Shown piece after piece: positions 7,116 through 14,021 of a stretch of DNA of 23,682 nucleotides (its first letter is position 1; every line of letters starts with the position of its first letter). Location of the stretch: assembly GCA_002402585.1 (NCBI GenBank), contig DHGC01000105.1, forward strand, positions 1 through 23,682, in the 5' to 3' direction. The notes under the pieces were generated by a model that was given only the letters and a program-made list of their open reading frames with translations, was not told the DNA's origin and did not search any database. This stretch comes from Erysipelotrichaceae bacterium UBA4808 (lineage in GTDB: Bacteria; Bacillota_I; Bacilli_A; Erysipelotrichales; Erysipelotrichaceae). A program made the position numbers and the translations under genes.

Positions 7116-7859
7116 ATGAACACGTACTTAATCGTATTACCATTGGTATTCTTGGCTGGATTCATCGATGCGATTGCAGGCGGGGGTGGCTTGATTGCAT
7201 TACCAGCCTATCTTTTTGCAGGGGTACCCATTCACATCGCCATGGGGACAAACAAACTATCCAGCTCACTTGGTACACTTAGTGCCAGTCTGACCTATTT
7301 CTTTCATAAGAAGCTATGGTTGAAGCTTGCCTTCTATGCGTCTTTCTTTTCATTGATTGGTTCATTTTTGGGTGCGCAAATGGCTTTGTTGGTGTCTCCA
7401 TTAATGCTCAAATATTTATTGGTTTTTGTATTACCACTGATGGCAATCTTTGTCTTACGTAAGAAGAAAGTGATTGAATACACCGATGCAATCAAAGTTC
7501 CATGGATTCTGATTACAACCATCAGTTTCTTTGTCGGCATGTACGATGGGTTTCTTGGACCTGGCACAGGAAGCATCCTTATCTTCGCATTCGTAAGCTT
7601 TGTTCGAATGGAACATACCCAAGCCAGTGCCAATGCAAAGATCGTTAATCTCGCGAGCGGCGTAGCTGCTTTTGCTGCTTTCGCGATGAATGGTCAAGTC
7701 GATTTGAAACTTGGCTTATGGGCAGCTCTATTTAGTATTCTTGGCAATTACTCAGGTAGCTTACTGGCAATCCGTTTTGGAAAACGTGTCATTCAACCTT
7801 TATTAATCTTTGTTTTTGGATTATTGATGTTAAAATTGATCTATGATCTGGTGGTATGA
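7116..7859 (+). CDS. TSUP (TauE/SafE) family membrane transporter
   Basis: The 247-residue protein has about eight hydrophobic segments and the two TSUP repeat signatures: AGFIDAIAGGGGLIALPAYLFAG near the N-terminus and the second-half counterpart GMYDGFLGPGTGSILIFAFV followed by QASANAKIVNLASG. Family members move anions, often sulfite, sulfoacetate, sulfide or other sulfur compounds, across the plasma membrane; specificity cannot be read from sequence. No ribosome site precedes the ATG at 7116 and the -10 is 10 nt upstream, so the leader is at most a few bases. The exonuclease gene overlaps its stop by ATGA. Confidence 0.88.
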   Translation: MNTYLIVLPLVFLAGFIDAIAGGGGLIALPAYLFAGVPIHIAMGTNKLSSSLGTLSASLTYFFHKKLWLKLAFYASFFSLIGSFLGAQMALLVSPLMLKYLLVFVLPLMAIFVLRKKKVIEYTDAIKVPWILITTISFFVGMYDGFLGPGTGSILIFAFVSFVRMEHTQASANAKIVNLASGVAAFAAFAMNGQVDLKLGLWAALFSILGNYSGSLLAIRFGKRVIQPLLIFVFGLLMLKLIYDLVV

Positions 7860-8422
7860 ACATGCGACTTTGTACGATTGATTTTGAAACCGCGAATCAA
7901 AACATGGGCTCTGCCTGCAGTATCGGCGTTGTGGTCTCAGAGGGCAGTGAAATCATTTTTGAAGCCAACCATCTTTTACGTCCCCATCATACTGTTTTTT
8001 ATTTTGATCCTAAGAATATTTCAATCCACAACATACTACCGAGTGATGTGGAATATGAAGCAGAGTTTGATCAAGTTTTTGAAATCCTTAGACCTTGGTT
8101 TGAAACGTCCATCATCATGGCGCATAATGCAAATTTTGACATGACCGTTCTTAGAAAACTGTTTCAATTGTATAAAATAGACAATCCTCGTATCAAATAC
8201 ATTGATTCACTTGAAATCGCACGCAAAATTTTACCAAGGTTACATAACCATCGATTGAATACGGTATGTGAATACTTTGGGATCGAATTGAATCACCATG
8301 ATGCTCTGAGTGATGCAAGAGGAGCGTGTTTAATCGCCTTGAATGCGATGGCAGCGCTTGAAGATTTTGATCTTCAACTGCTGATTGATAAGCTGGATTT
8401 AAGAATTGGATACATCATCTAA
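7856..8422 (+). CDS. 3'-5' exonuclease of the DEDDh (DnaQ-like) family
   Basis: This 188-residue stand-alone exonuclease domain carries all DEDDh metal ligands and the histidine: D9 and E11 in TIDFETA, the ExoII aspartate in AHNANFD, and the ExoIII H-x4-D in HHDALSDA. Such proteins trim 3' ends of DNA or RNA; some are epsilon-like proofreading homologues, but this one has no polymerase or clamp-binding region that I can identify. It starts by ATGA overlap with the TSUP gene. A second Met at codon 3 could be the start instead. The following 150 bp carry the next promoter. Confidence 0.87.
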   Translation: MNMRLCTIDFETANQNMGSACSIGVVVSEGSEIIFEANHLLRPHHTVFYFDPKNISIHNILPSDVEYEAEFDQVFEILRPWFETSIIMAHNANFDMTVLRKLFQLYKIDNPRIKYIDSLEIARKILPRLHNHRLNTVCEYFGIELNHHDALSDARGACLIALNAMAALEDFDLQLLIDKLDLRIGYII

Positions 8423-8450
8423 ATAGTTGTGAACAAATGCACGAATTGAC

Positions 8451-8479
8451 TTGCAAGTTTGGGATAGTTTAGTTAAAAT
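8451..8479 (+). promoter_or_regulatory. Promoter of the pyrophosphatase-like gene
   Basis: TTGCAA at 8451-8456, a 17-bp spacer, and TAAAAT at 8474-8479 form a plausible sigma-A promoter. Predicted start near 8486 gives an 88-nt leader that contains the hairpin at 8496-8547. Confidence 0.55.
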
Positions 8480-8495
8480 AATAGAGCCTTACATT

Positions 8496-8547
8496 CTTGA
8501 AATATTTGCAGATGTAAAGTTTTTTTCTTTACATATATTTTTTCAAG
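8496..8547 (+). promoter_or_regulatory. Interrupted hairpin in the leader of the pyrophosphatase-like gene
   Basis: ATGTAAAG (8512-8519) pairs perfectly with CTTTACAT (8527-8534) across a loop of seven Ts, and CTTGAAA (8496-8502) pairs with TTTCAAG (8541-8547), leaving an internal loop. CTTACA also occurs at 8488 and 8549, so CTTwACA motifs recur four times around it. It could be an RNA regulatory element, a weak AT-rich terminator for the upstream exonuclease gene (ATATTTTTT follows the inner stem), or a protein operator. It matches no riboswitch I recognise. Confidence 0.45.
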
Positions 8548-8573
8548 ACTTACAATAGGAATACGAGGTTAAC

Positions 8574-8966
8574 ATGAATCAATTAGAAAATAATGCTTTT
8601 TTCTGGCAAAAAATCGATAGCATCTTTCTTGCGTCTGCTGTTGTCATCACACAACCAGCAGGATCGAATCATCCCGATTATCAAAATCTGGTCTACCCTG
8701 TGGATTATGGTTATTTGAATGAAACGCTTAGTCAAGATAGTTTAGGTATTTCTGTCTATAAAGGCAGCATATCGACACACATCATCGATGCAATGTTGGT
8801 TTCGGCGGACATCTTAAAGAAAGACATTGAAGTGAAATTACTCTTAGGTTGCAATGTGGAAGAAGTCGATAGGATTCTTCGCTTTGTTAATCAAACTGAA
8901 TTTCAAAAAACTATCTTGGTAAGACGTGGTAATACCATCCCTACCTGGAGCAATCCGGATCTCTAA
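8574..8966 (+). CDS. Inorganic-pyrophosphatase-like protein, altered active site
   Basis: The 130-residue protein resembles small Bacillota proteins annotated as inorganic pyrophosphatase. The visible match is VVITQPAGSNHPDYQNLVYPVDYGYL, equivalent to the DRPKGS-HP-IYPLNYGY block of family I enzymes. The C-terminal half (IDAMLVSADILKKDIEVKLLLGC ... TILVRRGN) fits the same subgroup. The following DGxExD catalytic block reads SQDSLGISVYKG, so acidic residues that hold metal and pyrophosphate in true family I enzymes are mostly missing. It may therefore hydrolyse another substrate or only bind a ligand. GAGG lies 5 nt before the ATG at 8574. The rRNA methyltransferase ATG follows its TAA directly. 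Confidence 0.65.
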   Translation: MNQLENNAFFWQKIDSIFLASAVVITQPAGSNHPDYQNLVYPVDYGYLNETLSQDSLGISVYKGSISTHIIDAMLVSADILKKDIEVKLLLGCNVEEVDRILRFVNQTEFQKTILVRRGNTIPTWSNPDL

Positions 8967-10280
8967 ATGAAAATCAAAATTGAAAAAACAGGCATTAATG
9001 GTGAAGGAATCGGTTATTTAAACAATAAACCGATTTTTATTCCATCCACTTTGCCTGGTGAAACCGTAGAAGTTGAGATTACCGAAAAGCGTGATCGTTT
9101 TTCCAATGGCGAACTCTTAAGAATCGTAGAGGCAAGTCCAAAGCGCATTGAAGCACAATGTGTTGACCAAGGTCGTTGCGGAGGCTGTGCTTTGATGATC
9201 ACCGATGAAGCCAATCAACGTCATCTTAAATTAGAGAATTTAAAACAATCGCTCTTAAAATACATGGGTCGTTTTGATTTCCGTTTGATCAAACCAATCA
9301 TTGCTAATCCACAACCTTTTGCCTATCGCAACCAAGCGAAGATGCCAATCACCCATCAAAAAGGGAAATTGGTGGCTGGTTTTTATAAAGCAGGAACCAA
9401 TCATTTCGTCCCAATCAAATCGTGTATCGTCCATGATGAGAAATTGGAACAAGTTAAAAAAGACATCCTTGATGTTATGAATCGATACGATTTGGATTCA
9501 TTCGAACCTCCGATGAAGCAAGGTGTCCGAACTTTGATTTGTCGAAGTTTGGAAGACAAGGTGCAAGCCACGATTGTAACCGGAAAGATGACACTCAGCA
9601 GAGAGTTCATTCAAGACTGCATGCAAATCGATGGTTTGGTTTCTTTGTACCATAGTGTCAATACCGATCGCCATGCGATGGATCCCTTTGGCAAAGCCGT
9701 CCGCTTGGTGGCGGGTGAGCCAACGCTCGATTTCACCTTTGAAGGTCTTCGCTTTGCCTTGAATCCGAAAGCATTCTTCCAATTGAATACCGCTCAAGCA
9801 TCACAGCTTTTTAACTATGTTAAGCATCTTATTCCTGAAAACAAACGTGTTATTGATGCGTATTGTGGTGTAGGTGCATTGAGCTTGATGATGGGACAGA
9901 AGAGTAAAGAAGTTTTTGGGATTGAGTTCAGTGCTGAAGCAATCAAAAGCGCTGAGATCAATGCGACCCTAAATGAAATGAAGAACTGCCATTTTAAAGC
10001 AGGGGATGCGGCTGTCGAATTGGCGCAATTAAAAAAGGCATTTGATGTCTTGGTCATCGATCCTCCACGCTCTGGCCTAAGTGATGCCATGCTTGAGGCG
10101 ATGCTTAAACATCAAATCCCTGAAATCATCTACGTCTCATGTAATCCTTCAACCTTGGCCAAGAATCTTGCGACCCTCAAACAAAAGTATCGCATCATCA
10201 GTATTCAAGGCTTCGATCTATTCACGCATACACCACTCTTAGAAACCGTGGTTCAGCTTAAATTAATGCAAAGTGCTTAA
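8967..10280 (+). CDS. 23S rRNA (uracil-5-)-methyltransferase, RumA/RlmCD family
   Basis: This 437-residue TrmA/RumA-family enzyme uses SAM to make 5-methyluridine in 23S rRNA. An N-terminal TRAM RNA-binding domain (about 1-56) precedes a [4Fe-4S] cysteine set C65-x5-C71-x2-C74 plus C153. The SAM domain shows DAYCGVG at 297-303, DPPRSG at 365-370 and the nucleophile Cys392 in SCNPST. Gram-positive homologues (RlmCD) modify U747 and U1939; which site this enzyme uses is not visible. The ATG follows the upstream stop immediately with only a weak site, so it is probably coupled. Its 3' end overlaps the convergent HAD gene by 23 bp with no terminator between. Confidence 0.92.
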   Translation: MKIKIEKTGINGEGIGYLNNKPIFIPSTLPGETVEVEITEKRDRFSNGELLRIVEASPKRIEAQCVDQGRCGGCALMITDEANQRHLKLENLKQSLLKYMGRFDFRLIKPIIANPQPFAYRNQAKMPITHQKGKLVAGFYKAGTNHFVPIKSCIVHDEKLEQVKKDILDVMNRYDLDSFEPPMKQGVRTLICRSLEDKVQATIVTGKMTLSREFIQDCMQIDGLVSLYHSVNTDRHAMDPFGKAVRLVAGEPTLDFTFEGLRFALNPKAFFQLNTAQASQLFNYVKHLIPENKRVIDAYCGVGALSLMMGQKSKEVFGIEFSAEAIKSAEINATLNEMKNCHFKAGDAAVELAQLKKAFDVLVIDPPRSGLSDAMLEAMLKHQIPEIIYVSCNPSTLAKNLATLKQKYRIISIQGFDLFTHTPLLETVVQLKLMQSA

Positions 10281-11058
10281 GGGCTTGTGCGATGCCTCCG
10301 GCATCCACATCACCCGTCACATAATCGGATACGGCTTTGCAGGCTACTGTTCCATTGCCCATTGCAATGGCAAGAGCAGCTTTTTTCATCATTTCAATGT
10401 CATTGTCGCCATCCCCCACGACCATCACATTGTCCCAATTCAAACCAACGAGATTAAGAACTTCTTCAATCCCTTTGGTTTTATTGATATCAGAACGAAA
10501 GACATCCATGCCATGGGATCCTGCAGGAATGAACTTGAACTCTGGAAAATCACTTTGATACGCTTCGATCATTGCTTTTGTAGAGATCAAAAATATGCCT
10601 AAAGCGGGTTTGTCCTTAAGATAGTAATCCTTTTCAACTGTATTATCCAACAAGAGATGACGGACATCAAAGCCTTGTGAATAATGATCGTAGAAGCCTC
10701 TGTAATCATTTAACACAACCATTTGATGGGCGGTCTTCAATCCCATGGGAATATTCAACGACTCACATAAACGCAACAAACGCGTTACGCTTGATGTTTC
10801 GAGTGGGTGTTGGATTAATACGTCTTTATGGCGATCTAAGGTGCAATGGCCATTGATCGTCACATAGTAATCACAATCCAAGACTTCTTTGACATGCGCT
10901 TTGATAAAATCCATACTGCGACCCGTTGCCACACCCACCATGATGCCATTTGCCTTTAATTGATGGATCGCTTCGACCGCTGAATCTTCAATGCGATCTT
11001 TGCCTACATCCAACAAAGTCCCATCAATATCAAATACGACTAATTTTATATCTTTCAT
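10258..11058 (-). CDS. HAD-IIB (Cof-type) sugar-phosphate phosphatase-like hydrolase
   Basis: The 266-residue protein has the HAD motifs in order: FDIDGTLL (nucleophile and acid/base Asp near the N-terminus), VATGR (motif II), the lysine of SDINKTKG (motif III) and VGDGDNDIEMM (motif IV). The large cap between motifs II and III marks the C2B/Cof subgroup, which dephosphorylates sugar phosphates, FMN or PLP; substrate cannot be set. I choose the ATG at 11058 because GGGTGAT, matching the 3' end of 16S rRNA, lies 4 nt upstream; a GTG at 11067 sits inside that site. It converges on the methyltransferase and diverges from the gph-like gene. Confidence 0.9.
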   Translation of the reverse strand: MKDIKLVVFDIDGTLLDVGKDRIEDSAVEAIHQLKANGIMVGVATGRSMDFIKAHVKEVLDCDYYVTINGHCTLDRHKDVLIQHPLETSSVTRLLRLCESLNIPMGLKTAHQMVVLNDYRGFYDHYSQGFDVRHLLLDNTVEKDYYLKDKPALGIFLISTKAMIEAYQSDFPEFKFIPAGSHGMDVFRSDINKTKGIEEVLNLVGLNWDNVMVVGDGDNDIEMMKKAALAIAMGNGTVACKAVSDYVTGDVDAGGIAQALKHFALI

Positions 11059-11074
11059 TTTTATCACCCTTTTT

Positions 11075-11105
11075 AGTTTAGCACAGTTGAAACTTATGAT
11101 AAACT
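11075..11105. promoter_or_regulatory. Divergent extended -10 promoters for two HAD phosphatase genes
   Basis: TGATAAACT at 11097-11105 (plus) and TGCTAAACT read on the minus strand (plus 11075-11083) are extended -10 boxes facing outward. The plus box ends 6 nt before the ATG at 11112, which would make that mRNA leaderless; the minus box leaves room for a GGGTGAT ribosome site. Confidence 0.6.
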
Positions 11106-11111
11106 AAACAC

Positions 11112-11756
11112 ATGACACAGGGCATTATCTTTGATTTGGATGGTACGCTTCTAAGTACCGAAGCCGATCTTACAAACGCAATCAACACCATGTTGGTCCA
11201 AATGGACTGTAGAGCGCTCTCTGAAGAAATCGTAAAGAGCTATCTTGGCAATGGCATCCGCAAGTTGGTGGAACGTTCATTACCGATGGATAAGTTGCAT
11301 CAATTGGAAGAAGCGATAAACATCTTTCATGCCGTATATGCAAAATGCTATATGGATTTGACAATCCCCTATGCAGGCATCCTTGAAGTCTTGGTGACCG
11401 TCCAGGACAAAGGCTATCAACTGGCTGTTGTGTCCAACAAACCGCAACGTTATTTGGATGATTTAGTAACAAAACACTTCCCAATGATTCACTTTGATTG
11501 TGTTTATGGTGAATCTTCAACACACAAAACAAAACCCAATCCCCAAGGCATCGATTTAGCTTTAAATGCGATGAACTGTAAAGCTGAAGATACCTTTATG
11601 GTTGGGGACAGTGTCGTGGACGTTGAGACGGCTCAATTATGTGGCCTCAAATGTGTCCCTGTAGCTTGGGGCTTTCAACACGAAAGCTTACTTGCAGAAA
11701 AAGCGCAAAGAGAAGTTGTGAAAAAACCTTTGGACCTACTTCAAAGCTTCATCTAA
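11112..11756 (+). CDS. gph: HAD-IA phosphatase, phosphoglycolate phosphatase-like
   Basis: The 214-residue protein shows FDLDGTLLST (motif I), VVSNKPQ (motif II), KTKPNP (motif III lysine) and VGDSVVDVETA (motif IV), with a small helical cap after motif I: the HAD-IA pattern of Gph/PGMB-like enzymes. Phosphoglycolate is the usual annotation, but close relatives act on pyrophosphate or sugar phosphates. The gene symbol is therefore tentative. No ribosome site precedes the ATG and the -10 is 6 nt away, so a leaderless transcript is likely. The promoter of the downstream tRNA lies within its last codons. Confidence 0.82.
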   Translation: MTQGIIFDLDGTLLSTEADLTNAINTMLVQMDCRALSEEIVKSYLGNGIRKLVERSLPMDKLHQLEEAINIFHAVYAKCYMDLTIPYAGILEVLVTVQDKGYQLAVVSNKPQRYLDDLVTKHFPMIHFDCVYGESSTHKTKPNPQGIDLALNAMNCKAEDTFMVGDSVVDVETAQLCGLKCVPVAWGFQHESLLAEKAQREVVKKPLDLLQSFI

Positions 11757-11768
11757 AAGGTGTACAAT
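11740..11768 (+). promoter_or_regulatory. tRNA-Ala promoter
   Basis: TTCAAA (11740-11745), a 17-bp spacer and TACAAT (11763-11768) form a sigma-A-like promoter that would start transcription near 11775, five bases before the tRNA. The -35 lies inside the end of the gph-like gene. Confidence 0.6.
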
Positions 11769-11779
11769 AAAAGCATTCT

Positions 11780-11855
11780 GGGGGTATAGCTCAGCTGGTA
11801 GAGCACTTGGTTCGCAATCAAGGGGTCGAGGGTTCGAGTCCCTTTATCTCCACCA
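11780..11855 (+). tRNA. tRNA-Ala (anticodon CGC)
   Basis: A complete 76-nt cloverleaf with encoded CCA. The acceptor stem includes the G3:U70 wobble pair (11782 with 11849) that defines alanine tRNAs. D stem GCTC/GAGC, anticodon stem CTTGG/TCAAG with loop TTCGCAA (anticodon CGC at 11813-11815), and T arm GAGGG-TTCGAGT-CCCTT all fold. CGC reads the GCG codon. It stands alone rather than in an rRNA or tRNA cluster and has its own promoter and terminator. Confidence 0.96.
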
Positions 11856-11862
11856 ACCATAA

Positions 11863-11905
11863 AAAAAGGAATCGTAATGAGTTTATCTCAAGACGATTCC
11901 TTTTT
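11863..11905 (+). terminator. tRNA-Ala rho-independent terminator
   Basis: AAAAAGGAATCGT (11863-11875) pairs over 13 bp with ACGATTCCTTTTT (11893-11905). The loop contains a further 4-bp pairing, TGAG with CTCA. The stem ends in a T run. An ATG at 11877 lies in its loop, which argues against that codon being the start of the next gene. Confidence 0.85.
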
Positions 11906-11909
11906 CTTG

Positions 11910-11915
11910 TATGAT
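11910..11915 (+). promoter_or_regulatory. Candidate leaderless promoter of the SGNH hydrolase gene
   Basis: TATGAT at 11910-11915 starts a few bases after the tRNA terminator T run and ends 6 nt before the ATG at 11922. No ribosome site fits between. The spacing equals that at 4081 and 11112. Confidence 0.45.
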
Positions 11916-11921
11916 AAGAGT

Positions 11922-13166
11922 ATGAATATTCCAACATCGTATTGGACACCACTATGGTCCCAAGCCATGGCAAAGGCATTGATAAATGGCCAGTCTTATA
12001 AAAATAAGACAAGTGTTTTTCAATTTAAAAGTTATGTAAAAGGGACGTCAGTTCGTTTACGCTTTTCGAATGTGTCTGGAAAAGCGAATATAGAACTGAG
12101 TTCAGTAAGGCTATGGAGAAATAATGTTTCGTATGGCGTTACCTTGAATCAGAGTGAAGTCATTGTGATTACGAAAGGAAAACGAATTTATTCCGATGTC
12201 ATCAAGCTTCCAATTGAAGTAGGTGATGAGATTGAGGTACGGATTCACTTTAAAACAGCGGTGAGTGATCTCAATTATACCGAAGTGAACGCACAACTTT
12301 ATCGTGGGGATCAAACCACTCAAAATATAATCACATCAAAACCAATACACTCAATTATGAACAAGATGATGGGTATATATACAGCTATTCCTGCTCTTGA
12401 TTTGATTGAGCTTGAGACAACGCAAGAACCAAATGTCATCGTGGCCTTTGGGGATTCCATCACCGCGATGAATCAATGGGTCAAACCGCTTCGTGAACGG
12501 ATCCATCACAGGTATCAAGGTGCGTTCTATTTGGTGAATGCCGGCATTTCTGGGAACTGTCTTTTATATGAAATTATGCGTCCTTTGTCAAATCTGTTTG
12601 GTCGTAAAGGCATCGATCGCTTCGAAAGTGATGTCTTGAATGTTGAATATCTCCATACGCTTGTTTTTGCCTTGGGCATCAATGACATGTCTTATTATCG
12701 CAAGAAAACGCGTGATGTAATCAATTTCGATAACTACACAAAGGCACTCATGAAGATGACGGAACAAGTTCATGCACGAAAGGTACGAATTGTCGTGTGT
12801 ACGTTGACGCCACGGAAAGGCTTTAAACTCTTGAAATTTACCGATGAAATGGAAGCGTTAAGAATACAGATCAATGAATGGATTCGAAGCTGTGCTTATT
12901 TCGATGAAGTCTTTGATATGGATGCGGTGCTTCGTGATTCCATGAAGCCCAATGTGGTCGATGCGCGTTACCATCAAGGAGATCATTTACATCCAAATGA
13001 AGCAGGTGGGCTGCGAATTGCGGATGCCTTTGATTTAGATCAACTTGTTGGGAGAGGGTGTTGTTATGAACGTTATGTCGAAACGAATAAAAACAAGTGT
13101 CTTGAAGGCCTTCATGACATTTGTCGATACAAAACGCTTAAGGAAACAGAATTATCCAGTGGATGA
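11922..13166 (+). CDS. SGNH/GDSL-family hydrolase with N-terminal beta domain and odd C-terminal tail
   Basis: From the ATG at 11922 the product has 414 residues. Residues about 1-155 look like a beta-sandwich accessory domain. The catalytic SGNH domain follows with AFGDSIT (Ser179), NAGISGN (block II), ALGIND (Asn254) and GDHLHP (Asp354 and His357). Such enzymes remove acyl or acetyl groups from carbohydrates or lipids. No signal peptide is visible, so it is probably cytosolic. An in-frame ATG at 11877 sits inside the tRNA terminator hairpin and is rejected. Domain similarity ends near residue 376; residues 382-414 come from DNA that also encodes the next hydrolase in another frame, giving a tail with Cys380, 381, 393 and 401. 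This may reflect loss of the ancestral stop. Confidence 0.85.
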   Translation: MNIPTSYWTPLWSQAMAKALINGQSYKNKTSVFQFKSYVKGTSVRLRFSNVSGKANIELSSVRLWRNNVSYGVTLNQSEVIVITKGKRIYSDVIKLPIEVGDEIEVRIHFKTAVSDLNYTEVNAQLYRGDQTTQNIITSKPIHSIMNKMMGIYTAIPALDLIELETTQEPNVIVAFGDSITAMNQWVKPLRERIHHRYQGAFYLVNAGISGNCLLYEIMRPLSNLFGRKGIDRFESDVLNVEYLHTLVFALGINDMSYYRKKTRDVINFDNYTKALMKMTEQVHARKVRIVVCTLTPRKGFKLLKFTDEMEALRIQINEWIRSCAYFDEVFDMDAVLRDSMKPNVVDARYHQGDHLHPNEAGGLRIADAFDLDQLVGRGCCYERYVETNKNKCLEGLHDICRYKTLKETELSSG

Positions 13167-13974
13167 TCTTGTGATCATTAAAGATATGCCGTATGTTCAA
13201 GATGGACATCCTCTACATCGACTCGACATCTTGTCACGTAAAGATGGCTTGATGAATGCACCGACCATCATCAACATTCATGGTGGTGGCTTGATTTATG
13301 GCGATAAAGAATTGAATCAAAACTTCAATGCGAAATATGCACGTAGAGGATTTCAGGTGATTTCACTGAGCTATCGCTTACTCCCCAAGTGTACTTTTGA
13401 TGAACAAGTCCATGACATCATAAATGCCTTGTCCTTTATTCATGCTCATGCTCAAACTTATTTCTTAAATCTCAATGAAGCCTTCATGACCGGAGACTCC
13501 GCAGGGGGACTGCTCACGCTCTTTGCGGTCGCACTGACACGAAGTGAAAAACTAAGAAATTTATTCAATGTGACAGACCCAAAAATTGAGATCAAAGGGA
13601 TGGGACTTATCTCCACGATGTTGGATATTAAGGTTCGTAATGACATCATCAACTATGCACCCATCCTTGTGCTCAAGGGTAAAGACCATTTAGCGGCTGA
13701 TTATATTTACGAACCATCAAATTTGTTTAAAGAAGTTGTTTTTCCACCGTGTTGGATGGGTACGAGCGCTGAAGACTTCATTCGTATGGATACGATAAAA
13801 TTGAAACAACTCTTTGAACGAAATGAGATTAAACATGAGCTTTTGGATTGGGGAAAAGGTGAGCTCTATCCACTCAATCACGTGTTTCCAGTAACTTATC
13901 CGAAGTATCAAGAAAGTCAAAAGACAATCGCTATGATGATTGAGTTTTTTAACACAGTCAAACAAGTTTTGTAG
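13066..13974 (+). CDS. Alpha/beta hydrolase, hormone-sensitive-lipase-like esterase
   Basis: The 302-residue protein has the HSL-family oxyanion motif HGGG at residues 72-75 and the nucleophile elbow GDSAGG with Ser145. A GTSAED segment and a later NHVFPV may supply the acidic and histidine residues. It probably hydrolyses short acyl esters in the cytosol. ATG 13066 is preceded by GGAGAGGG 7 nt upstream, the strongest site nearby; TTG 13045 lacks one. The start lies 101 nt inside the SGNH gene in the +1 frame, so the two hydrolases are co-expressed and may act on the same substrate (inference). Confidence 0.85.
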   Translation: MNVMSKRIKTSVLKAFMTFVDTKRLRKQNYPVDDLVIIKDMPYVQDGHPLHRLDILSRKDGLMNAPTIINIHGGGLIYGDKELNQNFNAKYARRGFQVISLSYRLLPKCTFDEQVHDIINALSFIHAHAQTYFLNLNEAFMTGDSAGGLLTLFAVALTRSEKLRNLFNVTDPKIEIKGMGLISTMLDIKVRNDIINYAPILVLKGKDHLAADYIYEPSNLFKEVVFPPCWMGTSAEDFIRMDTIKLKQLFERNEIKHELLDWGKGELYPLNHVFPVTYPKYQESQKTIAMMIEFFNTVKQVL

Positions 13975-13988
13975 TTTTTGATGATTTT

Positions 13989-13997
13989 TGATAAAAT
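13989..13997 (+). promoter_or_regulatory. Extended -10 promoter for the VanZ-family operon
   Basis: TGATAAAAT at 13989-13997 is an extended -10 just after the esterase stop. Transcription would start near 14004, leaving a short leader with the GGAGG ribosome site at 14010-14014. Confidence 0.55.
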
Positions 13998-14021
13998 AGC
14001 AAAGACGATGGAGGTTTGAAA

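Noticed and set aside
10273..10602. 109-codon plus-strand frame opposite the HAD gene
   Set aside because: It lies antisense to clear HAD motifs, lacks a ribosome site, and has no recognisable domain.
11877..11921. Upstream ATG extending the SGNH hydrolase by 15 residues
   Set aside because: It lies in the loop of the tRNA terminator and has no ribosome site; a -10 box occurs downstream of it.
11818..12012. Minus-strand open frame ending in GLEPSTP across the tRNA
   Set aside because: This is the familiar spurious peptide made by translating the antisense of a tRNA 3' half; it also spans the terminator and the SGNH start.
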